From NCBI RefSeq assembly GCF_001189845.1, contig NZ_LFLZ01000001.1:1-64000 (forward strand): a DNA stretch of 64,000 nucleotides. The letters run 5' to 3'. Below the pieces are notes generated by a model that had not been told where the DNA came from, did not search any database, and worked only from the letters and a program-made list of their open reading frames with translations. Origin of the DNA: Bradyrhizobium tropiciagri. Lineage in GTDB: Bacteria; Pseudomonadota; Alphaproteobacteria; Rhizobiales; Xanthobacteraceae. The position numbers were made by a program, and so were the translations under genes. Positions 18,882 through 26,721 of the stretch are shown here, piece by piece (within the stretch, counting starts at the first letter, position 1; every line of letters begins with the position of its first letter).

Positions 18882-19502
18882 TCAGGCCGGCGCGACCTTG
18901 GCGATCTCGGATGCGCCGCGGATGGTCATGTCGACGGCGACATAGAGGATCACGGCGAGGCCGACATAGGCGATCCAGCGGTGGTTCTGTAACAGCCGCG
19001 CGATGAAGGTGGCGGCGGCGCCCATCATCGCGATCGAGAGAGCGAGGCCGAACACCAGCACGATCGGCTGCTCGCGCGCCGCGCCCGCCACCGCCAGCAC
19101 GTTGTCGAGCGACATCGAGACGTCGGCAACGATGATCTGCGTCGTCGCCTGCCACAGCGTCTTGCGCGGCACCTCCGCGCCGTCGAAGCCATCCACGGCG
19201 GTGGTCTCGTGCGTGCTTGCGCGCAGCTCCCGCCACATCTTCCAGCACACCCACAGCAAGAGGATGCCGCCGGCCAGCAGCAGGCCGACGATCTGCATGA
19301 GCTGCGTAGTGAGAAGCGCGAACAGAATACGCAGCAGCGTCGCGGCGCCGATGCCGATCAGGATCGCCTTGCCGCGTTGCGTCGCCGGCAGGCCGGCCGC
19401 GGCAAGGCCGATCACGACGGCATTGTCGCCGGCCAGCACGAGGTCGATGACGACGACTTGCAGCAAGGCGCTGAGCGCGTCGATTGAGAGCAGTTCGGAC
19501 AT
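18882..19502 (-). CDS. TerC-family integral membrane protein (YjbE-like)
   Basis: A 206-residue membrane protein with about seven predicted helices. It has the TerC hallmarks D-L-V-L-A-G-D-N-A-V-V-I near residue 20 and D-V-S-M-S-L-D-N-V-L-A-V in the second half, whose acidic residues are thought to bind metal. Family members are tied to tellurite resistance or manganese export. I start at the Met at 19502, preceded by AAGGGGAAC; a Met at 19565 lies upstream. I looked for a manganese (yybP-ykoY) riboswitch in the 177-base leader and could not recognise one. Confidence 0.85.
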   Translation of the reverse strand: MSELLSIDALSALLQVVVIDLVLAGDNAVVIGLAAAGLPATQRGKAILIGIGAATLLRILFALLTTQLMQIVGLLLAGGILLLWVCWKMWRELRASTHETTAVDGFDGAEVPRKTLWQATTQIIVADVSMSLDNVLAVAGAAREQPIVLVFGLALSIAMMGAAATFIARLLQNHRWIAYVGLAVILYVAVDMTIRGASEIAKVAPA

Positions 19503-19679
19503 GGACCATGTTCCCCTTGAGGTCGGGGAGTGGACTGTTTCGACGAATCCGGCTGTCGCCGTCATCCGACGGCAAATCCGCCACGACGGTGTCGCGTCGC
19601 GGGTCGAAGCAGGGCCACTCCAACTGAGTTCCAGTCCGACATCGCAGCTTGTGGCTGCCAGAGGGGCCCGGCCTGGGAT

Positions 19680-20033
19680 TTACGGTCGTGATACCGGACG
19701 AAGCGCGGCCTGTTCCTCGAAGAACAGCGCCGCCTGATCCGGCTCGCCGAGGATCGCCGCCGCACACCCCATGAAGGTGAAGGCACCGGCAAAATCCCAC
19801 AGCGTGAGGTTCGCCGCGCTCGCGCGCACGTGGATCACGCGCGCCGCAAGCGCGGCAATGGCTGCCTCCGCGAACAACGACAGGCTGAGCGCGGGCAGCA
19901 CGAGTGCGGGCTCAACCAGACGAAGCGTCAGGACGATCGGCAGCGCGGTTAGCACGCCGAACAACACGAGCATGCCGAATGGCTCCGGCAAGGGAGCCTT
20001 CCGCAAGATCCCGTCTGGAATGGTCGAGGACAT
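19680..20033 (-). CDS. small integral membrane protein, unknown function
   Basis: A 117-residue protein with two or three hydrophobic segments (about residues 18-55 and 82-100). It starts MSSTIPDGILRKAPLPEPF and ends in a soluble acidic tail (E-P-D-Q-A-A-L-F-F-E-E-Q). I do not recognise a family. The Met at 20033 follows a possible ribosome site; longer starts run into sequence without coding character. It is co-directional with the TerC-like gene and 177 bases upstream of it. Confidence 0.6.
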   Translation of the reverse strand: MSSTIPDGILRKAPLPEPFGMLVLFGVLTALPIVLTLRLVEPALVLPALSLSLFAEAAIAALAARVIHVRASAANLTLWDFAGAFTFMGCAAAILGEPDQAALFFEEQAALRPVSRP

Positions 20034-20283
20034 TCCGGTATCCTGGCTTTGTCGTTCATATCGACGATACCAGAATCCACTCACGTTGACGCGCGGCGCG
20101 GCGCCGCGCGACCGCAGGCCGCGCGACAAGCTGTACGCCTGGTGGACATGGAGGAGGGCTGTGGTCGGAGTCATTTCGGACGCCGTTTTGGTGCGGATGG
20201 CGCCTTGGCATGCCATGGCAAAGTTCACGCGGCATATTTATCCTTGGTGGCTGCGCTGGGCGAACGATCGAAAGGCAATTTCG

Positions 20284-21111
20284 ATGAATATGGCAGGCAA
20301 GACGGTGCTGATCACCGGTTCCACCGATGGCGTCGGCCGCTACGTCGCGATGAAGCTGGCGTCCGCCGGCGCCCGGGTCCTGATCCACGGCCGCGATACC
20401 AAGCGGGCGCAGACCCTCGCCGACGAGATCAAGCGGGTCAGCGGCCGCGAGCCGATGTTCTATCAGGCCGATCTTGCCTCGCTCGCCGAGGTCCGCGAGT
20501 TCGCCCAGCTGGTGCTCGACGACCAGGAGCGCCTCGATGTATTCGTCAACAACGCCGGCATCGGCTCGCAGAACGAGGGGCCGGCGCGGCAGACCAGCAA
20601 GGACGGCCATGAGCTGCGCTTTGCCGTCAACTATCTCGCCGGCTTCCTGCTCGCGCACCTGCTGCTGCCTCGGCTGAAGGCGAGTGCGCCGGCGCGCATC
20701 GTCAATGTCGCCTCGGTCGGCCAGCACCCGATCGATTTCGACGACGTGATGATCACGAAGAACTACAGCGGCGGCCGTGCCTATGCGCAGAGCAAGCTGT
20801 CGCAGATCATGTTCACCATCGACCTTGCCGCCGAGCTGGAAGGCACTGGCGTCACCGTCAACGCGCTGCACCCGGCGACCTACATGAACACCACGATGGT
20901 GCGCGCCAGCGGCGTCACGCCGATCTCGACCGTCGAGCAGGGCGGCGACGCCATCCTGCGCCTCGTCCAGGGTGAAGACGTCGCCGGCCAAAGCGGGCTG
21001 TTCTTCGACGGCAAGCGCAAGGCCCGCGCCCATGCGCAGGCCTATGACGCCGAGGCGCGCCGGCGGCTGCGGACGTTGAGTCTCGCGCTTACGGGCCTGC
21101 GGGCTTCCTGA
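20284..21111 (+). CDS. SDR-family oxidoreductase (retinol-dehydrogenase-like)
   Basis: A 275-residue short-chain dehydrogenase using NAD(P). The cofactor motif T-G-S-T-D-G-V-G is at about residues 11-18, NNAG is near residue 90, and there is an Y-A-Q-S-K-L active-site motif. The catalytic Ser is likely that of I-V-N-V-A-S-V-G. Arrangement and C-terminal Y-M-N-T-T resemble the retinol dehydrogenase/WW-oxidoreductase branch. Substrate unknown. The ATG at 20284 is followed by a standard strand-one sequence (GKTVLITG). It is divergent from the small membrane protein gene. Confidence 0.87.
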   Translation: MNMAGKTVLITGSTDGVGRYVAMKLASAGARVLIHGRDTKRAQTLADEIKRVSGREPMFYQADLASLAEVREFAQLVLDDQERLDVFVNNAGIGSQNEGPARQTSKDGHELRFAVNYLAGFLLAHLLLPRLKASAPARIVNVASVGQHPIDFDDVMITKNYSGGRAYAQSKLSQIMFTIDLAAELEGTGVTVNALHPATYMNTTMVRASGVTPISTVEQGGDAILRLVQGEDVAGQSGLFFDGKRKARAHAQAYDAEARRRLRTLSLALTGLRAS

Positions 21112-21168
21112 CGCGGCGCGCCACGGGCGCGCCTTGGGCGAAAACGGTCACGCACGCTTCGAAGGCCG

Positions 21169-22086
21169 CTAGCTCTGACGCTGCGCGAGGTAGAATCCGG
21201 CCAATACGGTGACCAAGCCGGCCGCCTGCAACGTGGTCGGCGGCTCACCGATCAGGAGCCATCCCAGCAGCAAGGTGAGCACCGGCACGGTCGCAGGAAA
21301 TACGGCCGCGCGGGCAACGCCTAACCGCTGGATCGACTGCGCGAACAAATACATTGCTGCGGGCCCGGCCAGGATGCCCTGGCCGACGGCTTGCAGCGCA
21401 TTCTCGTTCAGGCCGATGGCCGCATCGCGCGCCAGGCCGCCCGAGGCGGCGTACAACGGAAACAGCGAGAGCGACAGCACGCTGATGACCGTTGCCACCG
21501 AGAACGCGGACACACGCCAGTAGCGTACCAACGTGGCGAAGCCTGCAAACATCAATCCGGTCGTGACGAAGATCAGATCGCCCATCACGGCGCTCAATCC
21601 CATATGGCCGATCGACTCGCTACCGATCACGCCAAGGCCGACAACGATGACGATTGCGCCTGCGACACGGGAGAGTGAGATCGATTCCTTCAGCAGGGCG
21701 ACCGCGAGAAACAGTCCACCCAGGGTCGCGCAGGAAGGCTGGATCACGCTGCCATGCCCGAGGGGCACGAACACGAAGCCGGCATAGCTGATGAGCGACA
21801 TCACCGGCCCGCCCAGCATCATCAGCGCCATGCCGCGGCCCCATCCGATGCCGCAGAGGTCTTTCAGGCCGGCACGCACAACGAGCGGGATGAATACGAT
21901 GCCCGACCACAGGAAGCGGTGCATCAAGAGGTCCACGGGCGTGAACCCGACTTTCAGGCCGTGCCGGGTCGCCACGAAGCCGAGAGCCCAGCAAAGCGCT
22001 GCGCCGAGACCGCCTGCGACCCCGAGCAGAATGGCTTTCGTATCAGGAAGGGTTGCAGTCTCGGCGCTGGCCGCATGTTCGCTCAT
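21169..22086 (-). CDS. DMT-superfamily permease with two EamA domains
   Basis: A 305-residue inner-membrane transporter with about ten hydrophobic segments arranged as two EamA repeats (roughly 15-150 and 165-300). The conserved ends P-V-L-T-L-L-L-G-W-L-L-I-G-E-P and L-Q-A-A-G-L-V-T-V-L-A-G are typical of the drug/metabolite superfamily. These export amino acids, nucleotides or drugs; the substrate cannot be read from sequence. It is the last of a run of minus-strand genes behind the MocR-divergent promoter, separated from the GrpB-like gene by 105 bases. Confidence 0.87.
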   Translation of the reverse strand: MSEHAASAETATLPDTKAILLGVAGGLGAALCWALGFVATRHGLKVGFTPVDLLMHRFLWSGIVFIPLVVRAGLKDLCGIGWGRGMALMMLGGPVMSLISYAGFVFVPLGHGSVIQPSCATLGGLFLAVALLKESISLSRVAGAIVIVVGLGVIGSESIGHMGLSAVMGDLIFVTTGLMFAGFATLVRYWRVSAFSVATVISVLSLSLFPLYAASGGLARDAAIGLNENALQAVGQGILAGPAAMYLFAQSIQRLGVARAAVFPATVPVLTLLLGWLLIGEPPTTLQAAGLVTVLAGFYLAQRQS

Positions 22087-22191
22087 GCCGGACGACTACG
22101 TGAGCTGGCAAAGCGGATCAACCCATCGCGCGGCCAATTGCCAAACCCTTCTCCGGCGACGAACGCGCGCGCTTGACAGAGGCCGGTTGCG

Positions 22192-22743
22192 CTACCGATC
22201 TCGTGCCGCTGCACGCCAGGCGCGGGCCTTGGCTGTGGTTTCTTCGACGAAGGCAGTTTTGCCGTTTCGATAGGCCCCGATGTTGTCGTTTGACGAAGCA
22301 GCGAGGGTTCGCTTGATGTCGGCGTAGGCGCGAGCTGCCTCAGGGTGCGCGCGAAGATAGTCGCGAAACACCACCAATGCTTCCCAACGCGGATGCGACG
22401 GCTCCATCACATGCAGATGGTGGGTCCACGGACCCGGCGGTCCCTTGCGGAAGAACAACTCGCCGGGGATCCATGCGGCGTATTCCGGGACGTAGATGTA
22501 GCCAAGCGCCTCGATCGGCTCGACGCATCGTCGCTTTGCCTCTTCGAGGCTCTGCACACCGACCAGCAGGTCGATGATGGGCTTCGATGGGAGACCGGGA
22601 ACGGCCGTGCTGCCCACATGCTCAACGGCCAACGCGAACACGCCGAGCGCCTGCGCGATCCGCGCGCGCTCCTGCGCGAACAGGGTAGGCCAGTTGGGAT
22701 CATAATCGATGATGACGATCGACCCGGCGCCGTATTTCTCCAC
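22192..22743 (-). CDS. GrpB-family protein (nucleotidyltransferase-like)
   Basis: A 183-residue UPF0157/GrpB protein. The fold is related to nucleotidyltransferases: V-E-H-V-G-S-T-A-V-P-G-L-P-S-K-P-I-I-D-L carries the G-S-T and D-x-D-like positions. The H-L-H-V-M and F-R-D-Y-L-R-A-H-P motifs of the family follow. Function in the cell is unsettled; some relatives are fused to dephospho-CoA kinase. The start is GTG at 22743. It sits 56 bases downstream of the HD-hydrolase gene. Confidence 0.85.
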   Translation of the reverse strand: MEKYGAGSIVIIDYDPNWPTLFAQERARIAQALGVFALAVEHVGSTAVPGLPSKPIIDLLVGVQSLEEAKRRCVEPIEALGYIYVPEYAAWIPGELFFRKGPPGPWTHHLHVMEPSHPRWEALVVFRDYLRAHPEAARAYADIKRTLAASSNDNIGAYRNGKTAFVEETTAKARAWRAAARDR

Positions 22744-22799
22744 GCTTCACCCCGTGACTGCCTTCGCACGATATCATGCGGGGCGCGGCCGAAGAAGGC

Positions 22800-23435
22800 T
22801 CAGCTCGGCCAGGGAGTGTTGCGGATGCGGACGCATGCATTCGGCTTGCGGAACGTCGGATCGCGATCTTCGATGTAGTCGAAATTGACGGTTCCGAACG
22901 TGGTCTGAGGCTTCTTCAGGGCCGAGCACGTCTGTATCTCGAGAAACTCGTTCTTGAAGTCACCGCGCGGAAATGCGGCGATCACCTGCTGGCGTTGCTC
23001 CGGCGTGTAGTCGTCGTATCCGACGCCTACGACATCGACCAAAACTCCCGCGTTGGTGAGCGCGATTTCCGGCCGCATATATTGCGGAATCCCGGGGGTG
23101 GTGTGCAAGGCAATCGCCTCCCAGACCAGATCGCTCTTCGCGTCCGCGATGCCGCGCGCCCGCAGAAATTCGCGTGCTGCATCGGCGCCGTCGACCTCAA
23201 AGCGTTTGGTCTCGGTATGGTAGTGATCGACCAGGCCGAGATCGTGAAACAGTGCCGCGACATAAAGCAGCTCGGAATCGAATTTCAGCTTCTGCCGGAT
23301 TCCCCTGATCGCGCCGAACACATAGACGCGAACCGAATGGTTGAACAGCATCTCGTTTTCATATTGGCGCACCAGCTCGGCCGCCTCGCGCGCCAGCTTG
23401 CTGTCGGGAATCGTGATGCCGGAAACCTCGGTCAT
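22800..23435 (-). CDS. HD-domain hydrolase, cyanamide-hydratase-like
   Basis: A 211-residue metal-dependent HD hydrolase. The N-terminal F-N-H-S-V-R-V-Y-V-F-G motif and the A-L-F-H-D-L-G metal motif match the cyanamide hydratase (Ddi2/3-like) branch. Fungal members turn cyanamide into urea, while many bacterial members have unknown substrates. A second His region, A-I-A-L-H-T-T-P-G-I-P, completes the metal site. It starts at 23435 after a good GAAGGAGCC ribosome site. It follows the AhpD-like and cupin genes with short gaps, so the three probably form an operon. Confidence 0.85.
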   Translation of the reverse strand: MTEVSGITIPDSKLAREAAELVRQYENEMLFNHSVRVYVFGAIRGIRQKLKFDSELLYVAALFHDLGLVDHYHTETKRFEVDGADAAREFLRARGIADAKSDLVWEAIALHTTPGIPQYMRPEIALTNAGVLVDVVGVGYDDYTPEQRQQVIAAFPRGDFKNEFLEIQTCSALKKPQTTFGTVNFDYIEDRDPTFRKPNACVRIRNTPWPS

Positions 23436-23466
23436 TTGGTGGCTCCTTCTTCCATGGCGTTGATCA

Positions 23467-23922
23467 TCAAGCCGCCAGCCCGATCGCCGCCTGCGGCGTG
23501 TTCCGAAAGCTGATCGCCATGCGATTGTAGGCATTCATCAGGCTGATCGCGATGGTCAGGTCGACGAGCTCGCGCTCATCGAAGACCGCTCGGACAGCCT
23601 CATAAGCCTGATCCGGCACGCCGGTATCGGCGACGCGGGTCACCGTTTCCGCCCATGCGAGCGCAGCGCGTTCGCGCTCGTCGAAGAGATCGCCGGCTTC
23701 CGCCCACGCCTGCAGCAGCGCCAGCTTTTCGATCTTCACCCCGCTCTTGAGCAGGTCGCGCGTGTGCATGTCGAGGCAATACGCGCAGTTGTTGATCTGC
23801 GAGATGCGCAGGTAGACCAGGGTGATCAGCGTGGCGGGCAGGTTGCTTTGCAAGACATAGCCGTAGACTCCGCCGAGGGCTTTGACGCCGGCCGGCGCAA
23901 TGCGGTTGTAATCGAGACGCAT
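23467..23922 (-). CDS. carboxymuconolactone-decarboxylase/AhpD-like protein
   Basis: A 151-residue all-helical protein with the AhpD-type active site C-A-Y-C (Cys46, Cys49) followed by L-D-M-H. This points to a thiol-dependent peroxidase or redox role against small organic peroxides or electrophiles. The C-terminal half (N-A-Y-N-R-M-A-I-S-F-R) is usual for the family. It lies 13 bases from the cupin gene stop and 31 bases from the HD-hydrolase start, consistent with one transcript. Confidence 0.88.
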   Translation of the reverse strand: MRLDYNRIAPAGVKALGGVYGYVLQSNLPATLITLVYLRISQINNCAYCLDMHTRDLLKSGVKIEKLALLQAWAEAGDLFDERERAALAWAETVTRVADTGVPDQAYEAVRAVFDERELVDLTIAISLMNAYNRMAISFRNTPQAAIGLAA

Positions 23923-23935
23923 GTGGGTGGGCTCC

Positions 23936-24352
23936 TTAACGATCGTTCTGTTTGACGGGAGTGGTCAGTTCCTTCTCGTCGGTGTCGACGACGAATACGG
24001 CGAGCAGTTTTGCCGGCGCGGTCTTGCTGGCGTTGCGGCTGACGGGATGGCGGGAACCGGGCGTCTCGTAGAAGCTTTCGCCGGTGCGGTAGACCCGCGC
24101 CGGTCCGTCATTGATCTGCGATTCAATTTCGCCAGACAGCACATAGCCGAAGATGAAGGCCGACTTGGCATGGACGTGCGGTGGCGACGCTGCGCCCGGC
24201 GCATAGTCGACGACGACCGCAATCAGCGACTTGCCGGGAATGTTGGTGATCGGCTGCTGGAAGGTCGGCGTGACCGTCTCATGCGCTGCGGCAGGCGTTG
24301 CCGCGGCGATGGCAAGGGCGGCGCAGGCAGCGAGGATGGATGATATTTGCAT
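23936..24352 (-). CDS. exported cupin-domain protein
   Basis: A 138-residue protein with a signal peptide (MQISSILAACAALAIAAATP, cleavage near A-A-A-H) and one cupin barrel. The first cupin motif P-P-H-V-H-A-K-S-A-F has the metal His residues and is followed by G-E-I-E-S. The second is weaker, E-T-P-G-S-R-H-P-V-S-R-N. It would act in the periplasm, perhaps as a metal-dependent enzyme or binding protein. The ribosome site GGAGAG precedes it. It is first in the operon divergent from the MocR regulator. Confidence 0.83.
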   Translation of the reverse strand: MQISSILAACAALAIAAATPAAAHETVTPTFQQPITNIPGKSLIAVVVDYAPGAASPPHVHAKSAFIFGYVLSGEIESQINDGPARVYRTGESFYETPGSRHPVSRNASKTAPAKLLAVFVVDTDEKELTTPVKQNDR

Positions 24353-24390
24353 GGTCAGTGCTCTCCTTTGCTCCCATAGGTGCGCCTACG

Positions 24391-24436
24391 TTGGTCCATA
24401 AAAAAGTACCAAGAATCGGCAAAAACCGTGTACCAA
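24391..24436. promoter_or_regulatory. putative MocR operator repeats in the divergent promoter
   Basis: Between the cupin start (24352) and mocR start (24442), TTGGTCC at 24391 faces GTACCAA at 24406, and a second GTACCAA lies at 24430, 24 bases further. Related repeats near their own divergent promoters are the usual binding sites of MocR regulators. Assignment is by position and repeat only. Confidence 0.6.
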
Positions 24437-24441
24437 CGGCT

Positions 24442-25863
24442 ATGACCGGGCGCTTCCAACTGGAACTGGATCGATCCGCGAAGACGCCGCTGGCGGAGCA
24501 GATCCGCAGAGGGATCGGCGGCGCCATCGAAAGCGGCGTGCTCGCTCCTGGCGCGCGTCTGCCGTCCTGGCAGGACCTCGCGGCTCAGCTTGGCGTTGCG
24601 CGAGGCACCGTGCGCGCGGCGTATGAAAGGCTTTCCTCGGCGCAGCTGATCGTCGCGTCACGCGCGAGGGGAACGCATGTCGCGGATCGGCCGTCCTTTG
24701 CGGCCGTGCAGGAAGAGGCTCCCGACCCCGGCTCCTTCATGGAGACGTATCAGGAGCTCATCGCGGGACCCGCCATCTTCCAGATGGGCGTACCCGCGCA
24801 GGCGACATTCCCCGCCACGCTGTTCTCGAGGCTGCACACGCAGGCAGTTCGCGCGGAGATGAGCGCGCCGGCTCTCTACCCGGATCCGCGCGGCGAACTG
24901 GAATTGCGGCGGGAGATCGCGGCATACCTTGCGCTGGCGCGCGGGATCGCGTGCACGCCATCCCACGTTTTCATCACCGGAGGCTTCAGCGGCGGCCTTG
25001 GATTGACGCTTCATGTTCTCGGCCTTGAGCAGAAGAAAGTCTGGATGGAGGAGCCGGGCTTTCCTTTCACCCGGCACGGTCTCGAGCTGGCGCGCTTGTC
25101 GATCGCGCCGATTCCGGTTGATGCCGACGGCATTGATGTCAGTTATGGCCTGCAACACGCGCCGGATGCCGCCCTGGTGGTCGTAACTCCCGGACAGCAG
25201 GCGCCGCTCGGCTTCACACTCTCGTTGGCAAGACGCGCGCGTCTGCTCGATTGGGCCGCTCAGGAGCGAGTCTGGGTGATCGAGGATGACTATCTGAGCG
25301 AGCTTCAGCTGAAGGGCCGCGCCACGCCGGCGCTCGCCTCGCTCGATCGTGCCGGGCGCGTCATTCACATCGGGTCGTTCAGCAAAACCCTGACGCCGGC
25401 CTTGCGGCTGGGCTTTGTCGTTGCACCGCCGTCCCTGATGCCCCGGTTTGCCGAGATAGCGGCCTGTCTCGCCCCGGCGCCGGCACCCCCGGTGCAGCTC
25501 GCGACCGCCGAATTCATCCGCGACGGCCACTATCTGCGGCATCTTCGCCGCACCAAGCGGGTCTACGCGGCGCAGCGTGACGCATTGCTCAAATGTCTGC
25601 GGGCCCGGGCCAAGAACGTGACCATCGGTGGATTGGCCGCGATCCTGCGACTGCCGGACGGGATTTCTGATCTCTCGATCGCAAGGGAACTGGCATCGTT
25701 CGGCTTGGCGCCCACGCCTCTGTCGCTCTGGTATGCGTCGAGCGCTTCGGTGCGATCCGGTCTGGTGCTCGGCATCGCCACGTCTCCACAAAAGAGAATC
25801 GAGGCTTCCTGCGACCGGCTCTTCAACGTCATCGATCGGCTCACGGGACACGTGCCCGCGTAG
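24442..25863 (+). CDS. MocR-family regulator (GntR winged helix fused to an aminotransferase-like domain)
   Basis: A 473-residue transcription factor. A GntR winged helix-turn-helix occupies residues about 10-75 (S-W-Q-D-L-A-A-Q-L-G-V-A-R-G-T-V-R). A class I aminotransferase-like domain (about 110-470) holds the PLP lysine in S-F-S-K-T-L-T-P and the acid D-D-Y-L-S-E. Such proteins sense PLP or amino compounds. The ATG at 24442 starts 5 bases after an operator-like repeat. Being divergent from the cupin/AhpD/HD operon, it is the best candidate regulator of that operon. Confidence 0.9.
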   Translation: MTGRFQLELDRSAKTPLAEQIRRGIGGAIESGVLAPGARLPSWQDLAAQLGVARGTVRAAYERLSSAQLIVASRARGTHVADRPSFAAVQEEAPDPGSFMETYQELIAGPAIFQMGVPAQATFPATLFSRLHTQAVRAEMSAPALYPDPRGELELRREIAAYLALARGIACTPSHVFITGGFSGGLGLTLHVLGLEQKKVWMEEPGFPFTRHGLELARLSIAPIPVDADGIDVSYGLQHAPDAALVVVTPGQQAPLGFTLSLARRARLLDWAAQERVWVIEDDYLSELQLKGRATPALASLDRAGRVIHIGSFSKTLTPALRLGFVVAPPSLMPRFAEIAACLAPAPAPPVQLATAEFIRDGHYLRHLRRTKRVYAAQRDALLKCLRARAKNVTIGGLAAILRLPDGISDLSIARELASFGLAPTPLSLWYASSASVRSGLVLGIATSPQKRIEASCDRLFNVIDRLTGHVPA

Positions 25864-25890
25864 GCCGCCGTGCCGCAACGCGGGCCAAGC

Positions 25891-26487
25891 TCACGAATCC
25901 TGCTTCACCTCGACAGGCTTTTTCGCGAACTGCGGAAAGGTCTCGGCGACGACAGGTCCATCCAGCCGCCACGAATAGCAGCCGCCGACGAAGAACGGCG
26001 GCTCGGTGACATCGCGCTGATGATCGAGCGCGCCGCGGCCCTGCGGGTCCTTGCCCGAGGTCGCAGTCTGGAACAGCGTCGTCACCGCAGGACCCAAGAG
26101 CTCGGCGAGATGGGTGCAGGTCTCCAGCTTGCCGATCTTGCGGCGGACGAGTTCGCGCCAGCCCTTGCCGATGCGTTCGCCGACCAGACGCTGCAAGATG
26201 CCCTCGACATCGAGGCAGGACGGGTAGGGCGTCGAGGCCATATTGGTGCCGGTCTCGCGGATCGTGAAACTGTCGTCGACCGCAAGCCGCAGCCTGATGT
26301 CGTGCACGGGATCCTCGGGCTGCTGCAGGCCGCGATGCTTGTCCTGCCGCGCATAGGGCTTGGTGTCGACCAGTCGTGCCTCGACCTCCCACAGCCCGTC
26401 GTCGCGGATATAGCCGAGACATTCGACGGAGCGGCGGTGCATCAGGCGGCGGGGCTTGCTGTCGGTATTGGTATCAGGTGCGGACAT
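25891..26487 (-). CDS. DUF2889 protein
   Basis: A 198-residue protein with the DUF2889 hallmarks R-R-L-M-H-R-R-S-V-E-C-L-G-Y and R-D-D-G-L-W-E-V-E near the start. It has no signal peptide and no known catalytic motif. DUF2889 proteins are common in proteobacteria, but I cannot state a function. I start at the Met at 26487 since the family begins soon after; an upstream in-frame Met lies at 26544. It converges with mocR, stop-to-stop separated by 27 bases. Confidence 0.8.
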   Translation of the reverse strand: MSAPDTNTDSKPRRLMHRRSVECLGYIRDDGLWEVEARLVDTKPYARQDKHRGLQQPEDPVHDIRLRLAVDDSFTIRETGTNMASTPYPSCLDVEGILQRLVGERIGKGWRELVRRKIGKLETCTHLAELLGPAVTTLFQTATSGKDPQGRGALDHQRDVTEPPFFVGGCYSWRLDGPVVAETFPQFAKKPVEVKQDS

Positions 26488-26585
26488 CGGAACTCGCTGG
26501 ATTGAATCTGAATCGATCCAATCGGCAGCAAGCTGCGATGTCAACGCTTACGGCTCGCGCGGCGCCATGCAAAGCGTAGCGCTGT

Positions 26586-26702
26586 GTAGGGCGGGTTAGC
26601 CAACGGGTCCGCGCGAAGCGCGGCCCGATGATAAACTCCGCGTAACCCGCCGTTCCGCGCGAACCAAGATGGCGGGTTACGCCTTCGGCTAACCCGCCCT
26701 AC
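26586..26702. repeat. palindromic repeat, 'GTAGGGCGGGTTAGCC' family
   Basis: GTAGGGCGGGTTAGCC at the left pairs with GGCTAACCCGCCCTAC at the right, and an inner CGCGTAACCCGCC adds another arm. It lies between DUF2889 and acyl-CoA synthetase genes. Confidence 0.9.
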
Positions 26703-26721
26703 GGTTCTGCGATGTCGGTCG

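Noticed and set aside
19503..19679. Possible manganese (yybP-ykoY) riboswitch upstream of the TerC-like gene
   Set aside because: TerC genes often carry this element, but I could not find its conserved loops or a paired stem in the leader.
22192..22743. Fused dephospho-CoA kinase
   Set aside because: Only the GrpB part is present; no P-loop kinase domain is seen.
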